Origin: Posidoniimonas polymericola
GTDB taxonomy: Bacteria; Planctomycetota; Planctomycetia; Pirellulales; Lacipirellulaceae
NCBI RefSeq assembly: GCF_007859935.1
Contig: NZ_SJPO01000003.1
Coordinates: forward strand, 516,827-580,826
DNA length: 64,000 bases
Direction: 5' to 3'
A model generated the notes under the pieces. That model searched no databases. It saw only the letters and a list, made by a program, of their open reading frames with translations, and was not told the origin of the DNA. The position numbers were made by a program, and so were the translations under genes. Positions within the stretch are counted from its first letter, which is position 1. Each line of letters opens with the position of its first letter. Positions 8,872-17,433 of the stretch are shown here, one piece after another.

Positions 8872-9108
8872 CTAGCGGGCCCAACGCAGGTTCGACTGCG
8901 GAGCCGAGAGCCAGACAATCGCGCTCTTGCGGACCGGCAGCCCCCGGCGGGCGTTCTTCGTGGCCTGCTTCATCACGTGCCGCCGGTGCAGGTTGGCGCC
9001 GAGTCCGGCCGGGCCGTACTTGCCGGCCGAGGCCTGCTTGGAGGTGAGCATGCCGAGGGCAAATGCCGAGGCAAGCACGGCGGCGACTACAAGATTCTTA
9101 CGGTTCAT
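8872..9108 (-). CDS. Small exported basic protein, unknown function
   Basis: A 78-aa product starting MNRKNLVVAAVLASAFAL, with a clear signal peptide to about residue 28 (KQASA). The mature part is short and strongly basic (HRRH, KNARR, RKS). The ATG at 9108 is preceded by AGGAG at good spacing, whereas the longer frame to 9318 has arginine-rich, coding-unlike sequence. No known domain. It is convergent with the CHRD gene. A structural or nucleic-acid/envelope-binding role is possible but unsupported. Confidence 0.7.
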   Translation of the reverse strand: MNRKNLVVAAVLASAFALGMLTSKQASAGKYGPAGLGANLHRRHVMKQATKNARRGLPVRKSAIVWLSAPQSNLRWAR

Positions 9109-9411
9109 CGATTGGCTCCTGGTCTGGTTGAGGATCGGTGCGTAGGCAGGCGCCCCGCTGTTCTGCCCTCTTCTACGGCAGCGGCGCCGGGTTGTTACCG
9201 AGTTATTCTGGGCGGCGTTGCCAGTCTTCGCCCGGCTGGCAATCCGCTGGTCCGGCCGGCCCCTGCTGGCCGGTAAACCGCATCGGTGGCCAAGATTCGC
9301 AACGGAGGCGGTCCCCAATTACGATGGCGGGTAGCCGTGGCCCTGATTACCCACGGGTTCGCCGCCGTTCTTGGTGGCTGTTTGATGCAGATCAAGGTGA
9401 GGGGGGTCTCG

Positions 9412-10053
9412 ATGCACAGGGCATTTGTTGCGCTTGGATTGGTGTGTGTGATCGGCTGCGACCAGATGGGCTCGCGGGGCAAGTCGCCCGCGGGCGGGGT
9501 CTCGGAGGCCGAGCACCAACAGCTCCAGCAACGCTACGACAAGCTGGTCGAAGAATTTAACAGCAGCGCGCTGGTCCGTGAGATCGAGCGACTCCGCAAG
9601 AAGCTTGAGGACGCCGAGGATCGCGACGCCGAGTCCGCCTCGCTCTCGGAAGACGGACTCGGCTACCGGCTAGCAGCGGTGGTCGAGGAGCTGGCGGCGC
9701 AAGGGTTCAAGCCGGAGGCCATCTCCGACTGGGACGCCGATCAACGCGGCCTGCGGGTCGACCTGCGGCGCAGCGATCTGCCGGCGCTGCGGGTTCAGTT
9801 GGCCGGGCCGCCCGCCAACGTGAGCGAACTCACCGTAACCGTCGACGCCAGCGGGGCCATGCCGAAGAAGGCGTTCGGCGAGGCCGCCGAGCTCTGCGTC
9901 GGCTACGGCGGTTACGACGCCGAGGAGCTCCGCCGGTGGATGGCCGCCGCCGTCACCTCGGGCGAAGCGGCCGATCCGCTCAAGCAGTCCGAGCGGTCGC
10001 TCGTCTACGAGCAGCAGGAGTCGCGGCACGTCTTCACGCTTTCGCGTTTGTAG
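9412..10053 (+). CDS. Putative lipoprotein with coiled coil, unknown function
   Basis: A 213-aa product. The start at 9412 gives MHRAFVALGLVCVIGCDQ, a lipoprotein signal with the lipobox cysteine at residue 16; the frame also opens further upstream at 9286 and 9385. A short coiled coil follows (residues 35-75), then an alpha/beta C-terminal domain of about 140 residues that I do not recognise. Probably membrane-anchored in the periplasmic space. It ends 13 bp from the stop of the convergent GH43 gene. Confidence 0.75.
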   Translation: MHRAFVALGLVCVIGCDQMGSRGKSPAGGVSEAEHQQLQQRYDKLVEEFNSSALVREIERLRKKLEDAEDRDAESASLSEDGLGYRLAAVVEELAAQGFKPEAISDWDADQRGLRVDLRRSDLPALRVQLAGPPANVSELTVTVDASGAMPKKAFGEAAELCVGYGGYDAEELRRWMAAAVTSGEAADPLKQSERSLVYEQQESRHVFTLSRL

Positions 10054-10066
10054 CGGCGCCCGCGGC

Positions 10067-11659
10067 TCACTCGACGCGGAACGAGTCGAAGTCGACGTAG
10101 CCGTTTCCGCCCTCGCAGGTCAGGCCAACCTTGGCGCCGACCCAGCGGCCCGGCGCGGCGATGAAATCGTCGCCGATCGCCTCGAACCGCTGCCCGTCGG
10201 TGCTGTACGAGAACCGGCAGACCGCCTCCACGCGGACCTCGACCCGCAGCCACAGCCGCTCCGGCAGTGGGGCAACCTCGGCGGTGGTCTGCTCTTCGCG
10301 GCCCTGCCTGCCCTCGATCCGCGCGAGTCGGATGCCGCCGGCGTCGTGGCGCGCCATCACGCCGGCGTACTCCAGTCCCATCACCACGAGCCCCGCCCGG
10401 GCGTCGTCGCCGAGGTGGGCCGCGTCGAGTTTGGTCGTCGCCGTGAACGCGGGCGCTGGCAGCTTCTGCAGCAGCTGGTGCGGCGCGTCGACCAGGTTTC
10501 GCTTGGCTGGTGGTTGGGCGACCGGTGGCTGGGCAAACAGACGCAGCCAGCCGGGGCGGTCGTCGACGCTGCTCCAGTTCGGCTGCGGGTTGGCCTGCCA
10601 CTGCCAGGCGAGGTTGTACGAGCCCTCGAACACGTCGGACGTCTGCGGAGTTTGCTTGAGCGTCAGAGCGTTCACGCTCGGCTTGACGTGCGTTGCAACC
10701 GGCTCGCCGACGCCGTTGCCGTCGAGGTCGGCGCCCATCTCCGGCCAGCCGTCGACCCAGCGGACCGGGTTGAGGTGGACAATCCGCCCGTAGGCGCCGC
10801 GGTCCTGGAAGTGCAGGAACCAGCTCTCGCCGCTCGGCAGCTCCACCAGCCCGCCCTGGTGCGGGCCGTTGATGTCGGTCGAGCCCTGCTCCAGCACCCG
10901 CTTGCCCTCGTAGGGCCCGAACGGCTTGTCCGCGCGGAACGCCATCTGCCAGCCCGGCTTCACACCACCCGCCGGCGCGAGGATGTAGTACCGCCCGTCG
11001 TGCTTGGAGAACTTCGGCCCCTCGATCGTCGGGTGCACGCCGCCCTGGCCGTCGACCACCAGGTGCTCTTCGCCCAGCAACCGCGTGCCGTCGGGCGCCA
11101 TCTCGTAGGCGACGAGGATCGAGTTCTTGCCGGCGCGGCTCTTGGCGTAGGCGTGCACCAGGTAGGCGCGGTTGTCGTCGTCCCACAGCGGCGAGGGGTC
11201 GATCAACCCCTTACCCGCCTTCACGACGTGCAGCGGCGTCCACGGCCCCCGCGGGTCGCGGGCCTTGGTCATCAGGATCCCCCGATCGGGGTCACCGACA
11301 AAGATCCAGAACCAGCCGTCGTGATGCCGCAGGCAGGGCGCCCAGATGCCGTCGCCGTGCTGCACCCGGTCGAACCGCTCGGAGAGCCGCGGCGCCGCGT
11401 GCCCGACGAGGGTCCAGTTCACCAGGTCCCGCGAGTGCAGGATCGGCAACGCCGGCACGTGCGAGAAGCTCGACGAGGTCAGGTAGAAGTCGTCGCCAAC
11501 GCGGACCACGTCGGGGTCGGAGTAGTCGGCAAACAGCACCGGGTTCTTGTACCGGCCGTCGCCCAGGTCGGGGACCCACGGCGCCGCTGGGCAAGAGGTC
11601 GCTAGCAGCAGTGCGAGCAGAGTAGGAAAAGGAGGCCGGTCAGAAGTCAGCTTGCGCAT
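10067..11659 (-). CDS. Glycoside hydrolase family 43 (beta-xylosidase / arabinofuranosidase type), secreted
   Basis: A 530-aa secreted glycosidase. The signal peptide is at residues 1-25 (LLALLLATSCPAAP). The five-bladed propeller spans about residues 35-320, with the GH43 catalytic-base region YSDPDVVRVGDDFYLTSS, the pKa-modulating aspartate region IDPSPLWDDDNRAYLV and the acid in TIEGPKF. A beta-sandwich C-terminal domain (about 340-530) is typical of larger GH43 xylosidases. Likely substrates are arabinoxylan or pectin side chains. It is divergent from a GH105-type gene, so the pair looks like a small polysaccharide-use locus. Confidence 0.92.
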   Translation of the reverse strand: MRKLTSDRPPFPTLLALLLATSCPAAPWVPDLGDGRYKNPVLFADYSDPDVVRVGDDFYLTSSSFSHVPALPILHSRDLVNWTLVGHAAPRLSERFDRVQHGDGIWAPCLRHHDGWFWIFVGDPDRGILMTKARDPRGPWTPLHVVKAGKGLIDPSPLWDDDNRAYLVHAYAKSRAGKNSILVAYEMAPDGTRLLGEEHLVVDGQGGVHPTIEGPKFSKHDGRYYILAPAGGVKPGWQMAFRADKPFGPYEGKRVLEQGSTDINGPHQGGLVELPSGESWFLHFQDRGAYGRIVHLNPVRWVDGWPEMGADLDGNGVGEPVATHVKPSVNALTLKQTPQTSDVFEGSYNLAWQWQANPQPNWSSVDDRPGWLRLFAQPPVAQPPAKRNLVDAPHQLLQKLPAPAFTATTKLDAAHLGDDARAGLVVMGLEYAGVMARHDAGGIRLARIEGRQGREEQTTAEVAPLPERLWLRVEVRVEAVCRFSYSTDGQRFEAIGDDFIAAPGRWVGAKVGLTCEGGNGYVDFDSFRVE

Positions 11660-11806
11660 ATCGAGCAGTCGAGCGAGAAGTGGTGCATGAAGAGAGACGG
11701 TCGGATGAAGACGCCATTCTAGGGCGCGTTACCCCGCTTAGAACGCCTGCGTGCAGCGTTGGTCACACGTCTTGCAATCAACGGCTGCGCGAGATTGGTC
11801 GCAAAG

Positions 11807-11835
11807 TTGTGTGCGGGGTAGAGCGCGGATATAGT
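11807..11835 (+). promoter_or_regulatory. Candidate sigma-70-type promoter for the GH105 gene
   Basis: TTGTGT (11807-11812) and TATAGT (11830-11835) are separated by exactly 17 bp, close to the -35/-10 consensus. They lie about 100 bp upstream of the GH105 start codon in the divergent gap with the GH43 gene. Sequence match only. Confidence 0.4.
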
Positions 11836-11938
11836 CGGGATTGCTCATCTCCCTTGCTCGTCGTTCCCATCGGATCCCCTACGTGCCGGGTGTCGTCGCA
11901 TGTCGCTACTGTCGCCTGTCCGCACGCAAATGTCGCCG

Positions 11939-13360
11939 ATGAGGCCGCGCACCATTCCTGCGTGGGTCTGCGCACTGCTGCTGACGAGCGTGTGCGTGGG
12001 CGTCGAAGTCCCGGACCCCGCGGGCGTGCTGGCCGACATGACGCTGGCCAACGACTACTTCATGGCGAAGTGGCCCGACCCGACGGTCGACATCGTCACC
12101 AACCGCGCCCGGCCGAGCAACATCTGGACCCGCGCCACCTACTATGAGGGGCTGATGGCGCTGCACCAGATCGACGCCAGCCCCACCTACTACAACTACG
12201 CGGTCGACTGGGCCGCGGGCCACAACTGGCAGCCGGCCTACGGCGGCACGACCACCACCAACGCCGACAACCAGGCCGCCGGGCAGACCTACCTCGAACT
12301 CTACCAGATCGACCCGCAGCCCGAGCGGCTGGCGCCAATCAAGACCAACATCGACCGCATGCTGGCCTCGAGCCGCGACGACTACTGGTCGTGGGTCGAC
12401 GCGGTGCAGATGGCGATGCCGGTGTTCGCCAAACTCGGCGCCATCCTCGACGACGACGCCTACTACGAAAAGCTGTACGACATCTTCGACTACACCAAGA
12501 CCCAGCACGGCGCCAACGGGCTGTACAGCACGACCGACCACCTGTGGTGGCGCGACGGCGACTTCGACCCTCCGTACACAACGCCCAGCGGCGAGGACGA
12601 GTACTGGTCGCGCGGCAACGGCTGGGTGTTCGCCGGGCTCGCGCGGTCGCTCGACGTGATGCCGACCGACGCGCCGCACCGCGACGAGCTCGCCCTCACG
12701 TTCCAGGAGATGGCCGCCGCGCTCGTGCCGATCCAACGCCCCGACGGCTTCTGGAACGTCAGCCTGCACGACCCCAACAACTTCGGCGGACCGGAGACCT
12801 CCGGCACGGCGTTCTTTACCTACGGCCTCGCTTGGGGCCTTAACAACGGACTGCTGGAAGGGGAGGAGTACCTGCAGGCCGCGGTCGCCGGCTGGAACGG
12901 CATGGCGGCCGACGCCCTGCACCCCGACGGCTTCCTCGGCTACGTGCAGGCGACCGGCAAGCAACCCTCCGACGGCCAGCCGGTCAGCTACACGAGCGTC
13001 CCCGACTTCGAGGACTACGGCCTGGGCGCGTTCCTGTTGGCCGGCAGCGAGGTCTTCCTGCTGGAGGACACGTCGGTCCCCCGCGTCCCCGGCGACGTCG
13101 ACGGCGATGGCTTCGTTGACGCGATCGACCTCGACATCATCGCCGCCAACTTCCGCCAGCCAGGCGGCCTCGCGAGCGGCGACCTGAGCGGCGACTTCGT
13201 CGTTGACCTCGCCGACTTCCGGATTTGGAAGCAGCACTACGCAGGGCCGGTTGGGTACGCCTGGCCGGCGGCGAACGTGCCTGAGCCATCTGCCGCGACA
13301 ATCGCCTGCCTGCTGGTGGCGGCCGCTCTGCGTCGGCGTTGCAGGTCCGGGCGTGCTTAG
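11939..13360 (+). CDS. GH105-type unsaturated rhamnogalacturonyl hydrolase with dockerin-like repeat and PEP-CTERM tail
   Basis: A 473-aa exported (alpha/alpha)6-barrel hydrolase of the YteR/GH88-GH105 type, which removes unsaturated uronic acid from pectin fragments. Supporting motifs are WTRATYYEGLMALHQ, SWVDAVQMAMPVFAKLG and SRGNGWVFAGLARSLDVMP. A calcium-binding dockerin-type module follows (DVDGDGFVDAIDLDIIAANF, then DLSGDFVVDLADF), and a VPEPS...RRR PEP-CTERM anchor ends the protein. The start was set at 11939 to place the signal peptide first; ATGs at 11930 and 11900 are alternatives. The stop codon lies in the left terminal repeat of a 158-bp element. Confidence 0.88.
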   Translation: MRPRTIPAWVCALLLTSVCVGVEVPDPAGVLADMTLANDYFMAKWPDPTVDIVTNRARPSNIWTRATYYEGLMALHQIDASPTYYNYAVDWAAGHNWQPAYGGTTTTNADNQAAGQTYLELYQIDPQPERLAPIKTNIDRMLASSRDDYWSWVDAVQMAMPVFAKLGAILDDDAYYEKLYDIFDYTKTQHGANGLYSTTDHLWWRDGDFDPPYTTPSGEDEYWSRGNGWVFAGLARSLDVMPTDAPHRDELALTFQEMAAALVPIQRPDGFWNVSLHDPNNFGGPETSGTAFFTYGLAWGLNNGLLEGEEYLQAAVAGWNGMAADALHPDGFLGYVQATGKQPSDGQPVSYTSVPDFEDYGLGAFLLAGSEVFLLEDTSVPRVPGDVDGDGFVDAIDLDIIAANFRQPGGLASGDLSGDFVVDLADFRIWKQHYAGPVGYAWPAANVPEPSAATIACLLVAAALRRRCRSGRA

Positions 13361-13515
13361 AGCACGTTCCGAGTTGGCATTCCGCTCGGGCTTGGCCTCT
13401 CGCACCGCTGCTTTGTCGGCCTGCATCGACGGGTAGCAACCTGCCTGCTTCGCCCTGGGCGCATCGGGGCGAGGAGCCTGCGCCGGATCGGAACGCCAAC
13501 ACGGAAAATGCTCTA
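13358..13515. repeat. 158-bp terminal-inverted-repeat (MITE-like) element
   Basis: The two ends form an imperfect inverted repeat of about 31 bp: the left end begins TAGAGCACGTTCCGAGTTGG, and the reverse complement of the right end begins TAGAGCATTTTCCGTGTTGG. The interior has no coding signal. The left end supplies the stop codon of the GH105 gene. The size and ends resemble a miniature inverted-repeat element; no clear target-site duplication is visible (CT on one side, GT on the other). Confidence 0.6.
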
Positions 13516-14009
13516 GTGGGTAGCTGGCCCAACGCGGCTCGGCCGGCAAGGACCGCACGGTGTCTTCACGTCGCACGTCCTCGGCGAGCGTTGGCTGCCT
13601 TACCCGCGTGCTAATCCCCGGGGGGAGAAACCTCTGCACGACGTGAACCTCTCCCGCCGCTCGGTTGTCCTGCGACAATCCTGCCCGGTCACGCCAGGAC
13701 GCACGACTGCTGCTGAGGGGGAAGGTAATGAGTCCGCTACACGCCTGCTCGCCCCTGCATGGGGCTATAAGCGCGGATGATGAACCGGCTCAACGTTGGG
13801 CGCGGATGGAGTCGAAGAGTCTCACCACCGAGGCCGACCTGCGCCGCATGGCGGCGGCGCCCCGAGGCAGGGCCGGCTCGTACGCACCGCTGGTACTAGA
13901 GCTGCTGCTACTAGCTTGGCGGGGCTTCCTTTCGGGTGGCTAGGCGCACGGCCGAGCCGCGACGCTTCAAGAACGTGACGATTTGTACTCGGTTGATGCG
14001 TTGGGATCA
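13516..14009. other. Gap with no convincing gene
   Basis: About 490 bp between the repeat element and the convergent ppk2 gene. A 71-codon frame begins at 13729 behind GGGGGAAGG and ends at 13943, but its composition is Arg/Ala-rich and unlike neighbouring genes, so it is not called. No terminator, repeat or RNA structure stands out. Confidence 0.4.
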
Positions 14010-14813
14010 CTACTCCACCACAATCCCGTCCAACCCCTCTTCGCTGGGCGGGAACTGCGGGTCGAGCCGCTCGAGGGCGTCTTTTAGTAGCTCGCTGACG
14101 ATCAGGTTGCGGAACCACTTGCGGTCGCTGGGGATGATGTGCCAGGGGGCGTGCTCGGTGTTGCACTTGTTGAGAGCGTCCTCGTAGGCGGCCTGGTAGT
14201 CGCCCCACAACTTGCGCTCAGCGAGGTCGCCCTTGCTGAACTTCCACCGCTTGTCGGGGTTGTCGAGCCGGGCCTGCAGCCGCTCCCGCTGCTCCTCCTT
14301 GCTGACGTGCAAGAAGCACTTGACGATCTTGACGTGGCCCTCGGTCAGCAGCTTCTCGAACTCGTTGATGCGGTCGTAGCGGCGGCGCCACTCCGACTCG
14401 GGGACCAGGTTGTGCACACGGACGACCAGCACGTCCTCGTAGTGCGAGCGGTTGAAGATGCCGATGTTGCCCCGCCGCGGCACCGCCTTGTGCACCCGCC
14501 ACAGGAAGTCGTGGTCGAGCTCCTCCGCGCTCGGCTGCTTGAACGGCGCGATCTGGAAGCTCTGCGGGTTGATGCCGGTGGTCACGGTGCGGATGGTGCC
14601 GTCCTTGCCGGCGGTGTCCATCCCCTGCAGCACCAGGAGCAGCGTCTGCTTGTTCTCGGCGTACAGGCGGTAGGCCAGCTCGCGGCTCTGTTCGGTGTTG
14701 TGCTCGATCCGCTCGGCGGCCGACTTCTTGTCCCACCCGCCAACGTCCGGCCTAGCGGGCACGTCCTCGAGCTTGATCTTGTCGCCGGGGTCAAAGGTGA
14801 TGGGCTTGGGCAT
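14010..14813 (-). CDS. ppk2: Polyphosphate kinase 2 family (polyphosphate:nucleotide phosphotransferase)
   Basis: A 267-aa cytoplasmic P-loop kinase that moves phosphate between polyphosphate and nucleotides. The PPK2 Walker A region GMDTAGKDGTIR lies near residue 65, Walker B is in NRSHYEDVLVVR, and the lid region carries DNPDKRWKFSKGDLAERKLW. Conserved GINPQSFQIAPFKQPS matches the single-domain group that phosphorylates AMP and/or ADP; which nucleotide is preferred cannot be decided. The start at 14813 gives MPKPITFDPGD, as usual in the family; an upstream ATG at 14897 is possible. Monocistronic, convergent with the gene on its left. Confidence 0.93.
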   Translation of the reverse strand: MPKPITFDPGDKIKLEDVPARPDVGGWDKKSAAERIEHNTEQSRELAYRLYAENKQTLLLVLQGMDTAGKDGTIRTVTTGINPQSFQIAPFKQPSAEELDHDFLWRVHKAVPRRGNIGIFNRSHYEDVLVVRVHNLVPESEWRRRYDRINEFEKLLTEGHVKIVKCFLHVSKEEQRERLQARLDNPDKRWKFSKGDLAERKLWGDYQAAYEDALNKCNTEHAPWHIIPSDRKWFRNLIVSELLKDALERLDPQFPPSEEGLDGIVVE

Positions 14814-15047
14814 GTTGTGCGGATTGGTCGGGCAGAATTCGGATCGTGAAGACAAGATTTCGGATACTACGTTCAGTGTAATCAGACCACGCGGCATACG
14901 GCGCCCCGGAAAGCAGAGGCAGCTGATTGCAAATAGTGGTTTACCGCTCGTCGGGCGGTCTAGGTTTCTGGACTGCGTGGCGGGGTCCCTTCGTGGGGGC
15001 TAGGCGGCCGCCGGACTGAGCACGAAGCGTCATCCGGAACACCCATC

Positions 15048-16100
15048 ATGTCGCAGCAAGAGAATGTCGGCAGCGTGAAGTCGATCGCCACCTACGTGGA
15101 CGACCTGTCGGTCACCATGACCCAGGCGATCGACGAAATCACCAACATCAACGACGACACCCAGCTTCTGGCGCTCAACGCCCGGATCGAGGCCGCCCGC
15201 GCCGGTCAGGCCGGCGCGGCGTTCAGCGTCGTCGCAACCGAGATGCAGGCGCTCGGCGCCAAGACCTCGCAGATCGCGGGGCAGCTCGCTAGCCAGACCA
15301 GCGGCAAGATCGAGGGGCTGCTGGACGTGATCGGCTCGAGCATCCGCGGCACACGGCTGTCGGACCTGGCCCTTACCAACATCGACCTGATCGACCGCAA
15401 CCTGTACGAGCGGACGTGCGACGTCCGCTGGTGGGCGACTGACAGCAGCCTGGTCGACGCGCTGACCGCCAAGTCGGACGCGGCGTACGGCTACGCCAGC
15501 AAGCGGCTCGGCGTGATCCTCAACGCCTACACCGTCTACCACGACCTCGTGCTCTGCGACCCGCAGGGCAGAGTGGTGGCCAACGGCCGGCCCGACGAAT
15601 TCCAATCCATCGGCGCGAGCGTCGCCTCGAGCGAGTGGTTCCGCGCCGCCCGCGACTCGCGCAGCGGCGACGAGTTTGGCTTCCAGAGCGCCCACGAGTC
15701 GTCGCTGGTCGACGGGCGGGGCGTGCTGGCGTACTCGTGCGGCGTGCGTGTCGGCGGCGAGGCCGACGGCCAGCTGCTCGGCGTGCTCGGCATCCTGTTC
15801 AACTGGACCGACTTCGCCCAAGAGATCGTCAACACCACGCCGATCGCCGACGACGAACGCGAGGCGACCCGCTGCTGCATCTGCGACAGCACCGGCCGGA
15901 TCCTGGCCGACTCGTGGGGCGAGCAGCTCCACGGGAAGCTCACGCTCGCGGGCCCAGACCGGCTGTTCGACCAGCCCAAGGGCTTCGAGATGCAGAAGGA
16001 AGGCGGCCGGCGGTGCTGCGTCGCCCACGCCCAGGCCCCCGGCTTCGAGACCTACACCACCGGCTGGCACTCGGTGATCGTGCAGCCGGTGGACCAATAG
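15048..16100 (+). CDS. Soluble MCP-tip protein with C-terminal Cache-like sensor region
   Basis: A 350-aa protein without signal peptide or membrane helix. The first 95 residues match the hairpin tip of methyl-accepting chemotaxis proteins (QLLALNARIEAARAGQAG, then FSVVATEMQALG), the part that contacts CheA/CheW. Residues 110-350 resemble a Cache/PAS-like sensor (NIDLIDRNLYERTCDVRWWA and LVLCDPQGRVVANGRPDEF). The order is reversed from classical receptors, and the usual adaptation helices and transmembrane helices are absent. It may be a cytoplasmic chemoreceptor or a degenerate signalling adaptor. No che genes are nearby. ATG at 15048 has a poor SD. Confidence 0.85.
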   Translation: MSQQENVGSVKSIATYVDDLSVTMTQAIDEITNINDDTQLLALNARIEAARAGQAGAAFSVVATEMQALGAKTSQIAGQLASQTSGKIEGLLDVIGSSIRGTRLSDLALTNIDLIDRNLYERTCDVRWWATDSSLVDALTAKSDAAYGYASKRLGVILNAYTVYHDLVLCDPQGRVVANGRPDEFQSIGASVASSEWFRAARDSRSGDEFGFQSAHESSLVDGRGVLAYSCGVRVGGEADGQLLGVLGILFNWTDFAQEIVNTTPIADDEREATRCCICDSTGRILADSWGEQLHGKLTLAGPDRLFDQPKGFEMQKEGGRRCCVAHAQAPGFETYTTGWHSVIVQPVDQ

Positions 16101-16162
16101 GGCGGGGGGCGGTAGCGGCGAAGGCCTTCACCTCTCGCTGAGCCGCCCGCACGCACCAAACC

Positions 16163-16203
16163 AAAAAATACGGGCCCGTGTTCGACGGGCCCGTATTCTT
16201 ATC
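16163..16203. terminator. Bidirectional intrinsic terminator
   Basis: A 13-bp perfect stem (16167-16179 and 16185-16197) with loop GTTCG is preceded by an A-run and followed by TTCTT. It lies between the convergent receptor gene and the 16262-16876 PEP-CTERM gene, so it can serve both strands. Confidence 0.8.
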
Positions 16204-16261
16204 TGTTGAGGCGGATCGCGGTATTGCAGCCGTTTGCCGAGCTTTTTCGCGCTGTAGGCGG

Positions 16262-16876
16262 TTACGCCTCACGCTTGCGGCGCCTGGCCACAACCGTGCC
16301 GACGCAGCCGGCGACCAGGCTTCCGAACAGGAAGGCGGTCGGCTCAGGGACCGACGCGATCTGGATTACGAAGTTCCGCAGCGCAACTGTGCCGACTTCC
16401 GAGCGGAACTCAAAGTCATCGCTGAGGTCGAAGGACACGTTCACCGGAACCGTGTCGGATCCGATGGCTGACTTCGTAAACAAATACTCGTCGCCATCGA
16501 CTGTCAGTCTAGCAGTGTCGGTGCCTTGTGTTCCACCGAACGACCCCAAAGTCATAACGGAGAAGTTGAACGTCTCGGTGGTTGGCGGAGGCGTCAAGCT
16601 AAACGAGAACTGCATCGCTTCAGTGCCGCCACTATCGAAGACTGTGTTGCCGATTCCAAGTCCTGCTGAGCCGACAAAAAAGCTTCCGCCGACCGCGTTT
16701 GCAGTGAGTGTCAGATCACCGAGAGGGCCGCTTACCGTCGTACTACCGACCGAGATCAAGTCCGCACCTGCCGTCCCTTCAAAGTCGAACGTGTAGGTGG
16801 CGACCAAATCCGCGGACGCGGTTGCAGCGAGGGCTCCAACCAGGAGTAGGGATAGGATGTTCTTGATCATGCTCAT
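16262..16876 (-). CDS. PEP-CTERM sorting domain protein, unknown function
   Basis: A 204-aa exported, beta-rich protein. The signal peptide MSMIKNILSLLLVGALAATA ends near SADL. The mature region (25-175) is rich in Gly, Thr, Ser, Phe and Asp and has no known domain, as is typical of PEP-CTERM surface proteins. The C-terminus has VPEPTA, a hydrophobic helix and the basic stretch RRRKREA, the exosortase recognition layout. Start at 16876; an in-frame ATG at 16870 is also possible. An upstream AAGAAG may serve as SD. Its stop is followed by the shared terminator at 16163-16203. Confidence 0.88.
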   Translation of the reverse strand: MSMIKNILSLLLVGALAATASADLVATYTFDFEGTAGADLISVGSTTVSGPLGDLTLTANAVGGSFFVGSAGLGIGNTVFDSGGTEAMQFSFSLTPPPTTETFNFSVMTLGSFGGTQGTDTARLTVDGDEYLFTKSAIGSDTVPVNVSFDLSDDFEFRSEVGTVALRNFVIQIASVPEPTAFLFGSLVAGCVGTVVARRRKREA

Positions 16877-17150
16877 TGCTAGCTTCTTGGCCTCGTCAGT
16901 TGTCGCGCCTGTGTTGCAAACGGCGGCGTACTAGCCCTGGAAATCAGTGGACTCGCCGCGTGGGCTACGAATGAAAGAATTGATTGCGAAGCCCGCCTTA
17001 CGCTACTAACGCCGCACAGCTTACCGTACCGTGTTGCGGCGATCAACATCCGAGCATGCGGCGTCGTGGGGATTCTCAGAATGGGACAGGGCCACAAGTG
17101 CTGGCTATTAAATTGTTTACCGCGACGTTAGCGGGATCGGCTCGTGTAAC

Positions 17151-17333
17151 TCACTCCAGCTCCCCCCACGCCCGCGGCTCGCCGTCGTCGTCGATCTCGA
17201 CCGTGATGACGTTCGCGCGGCAGCAGACGGGGCAGTCCTCGACGTACTGCTGCTCGTGCCCGGCGGAGAGGTCGATCGGGATTACGATCTCCTCGCCGCA
17301 CTCGCCGCAGATATAGGAGGCTTCGGGGGTCAT
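17151..17333 (-). CDS. CPxCG-type cysteine-rich small protein
   Basis: A 60-aa zinc-ribbon-like protein. The cysteine pairs are CGEC (residues 9-12) and CPVC (33-36), followed by an acidic C-terminus (EIDDDGEPRAWGELE). This matches the CPXCG-motif cysteine-rich family, which is widespread and of unknown function. ATG at 17333 was chosen because the longer frame to 17459 runs into repeat sequence. It lies about 100 bp downstream of rtcB on the same strand, but a hairpin repeat between them makes co-transcription uncertain. Confidence 0.8.
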   Translation of the reverse strand: MTPEASYICGECGEEIVIPIDLSAGHEQQYVEDCPVCCRANVITVEIDDDGEPRAWGELE

Positions 17334-17366
17334 GGGCGGCAGGGGCAGGATGGTGGTTGGGAAGCA

Positions 17367-17390
17367 ATGAAGCGTCGCGGCTCCGCCGCG
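17367..17390 (+). repeat. Dispersed 24-nt hairpin repeat, copy 2
   Basis: Differs from the 6672-6695 copy at one base, in the hairpin loop. Located in the gap after rtcB. Confidence 0.55.
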
Positions 17391-17433
17391 CGTCCCCATT
17401 ATTGCCAGTGGCCGCCAACTGCCAACCGCTGCG

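Noticed and set aside
10346-11605. Plus-strand 419-aa frame
   Set aside because: Antisense shadow of the GH43 gene; no SD or signal and biased composition.
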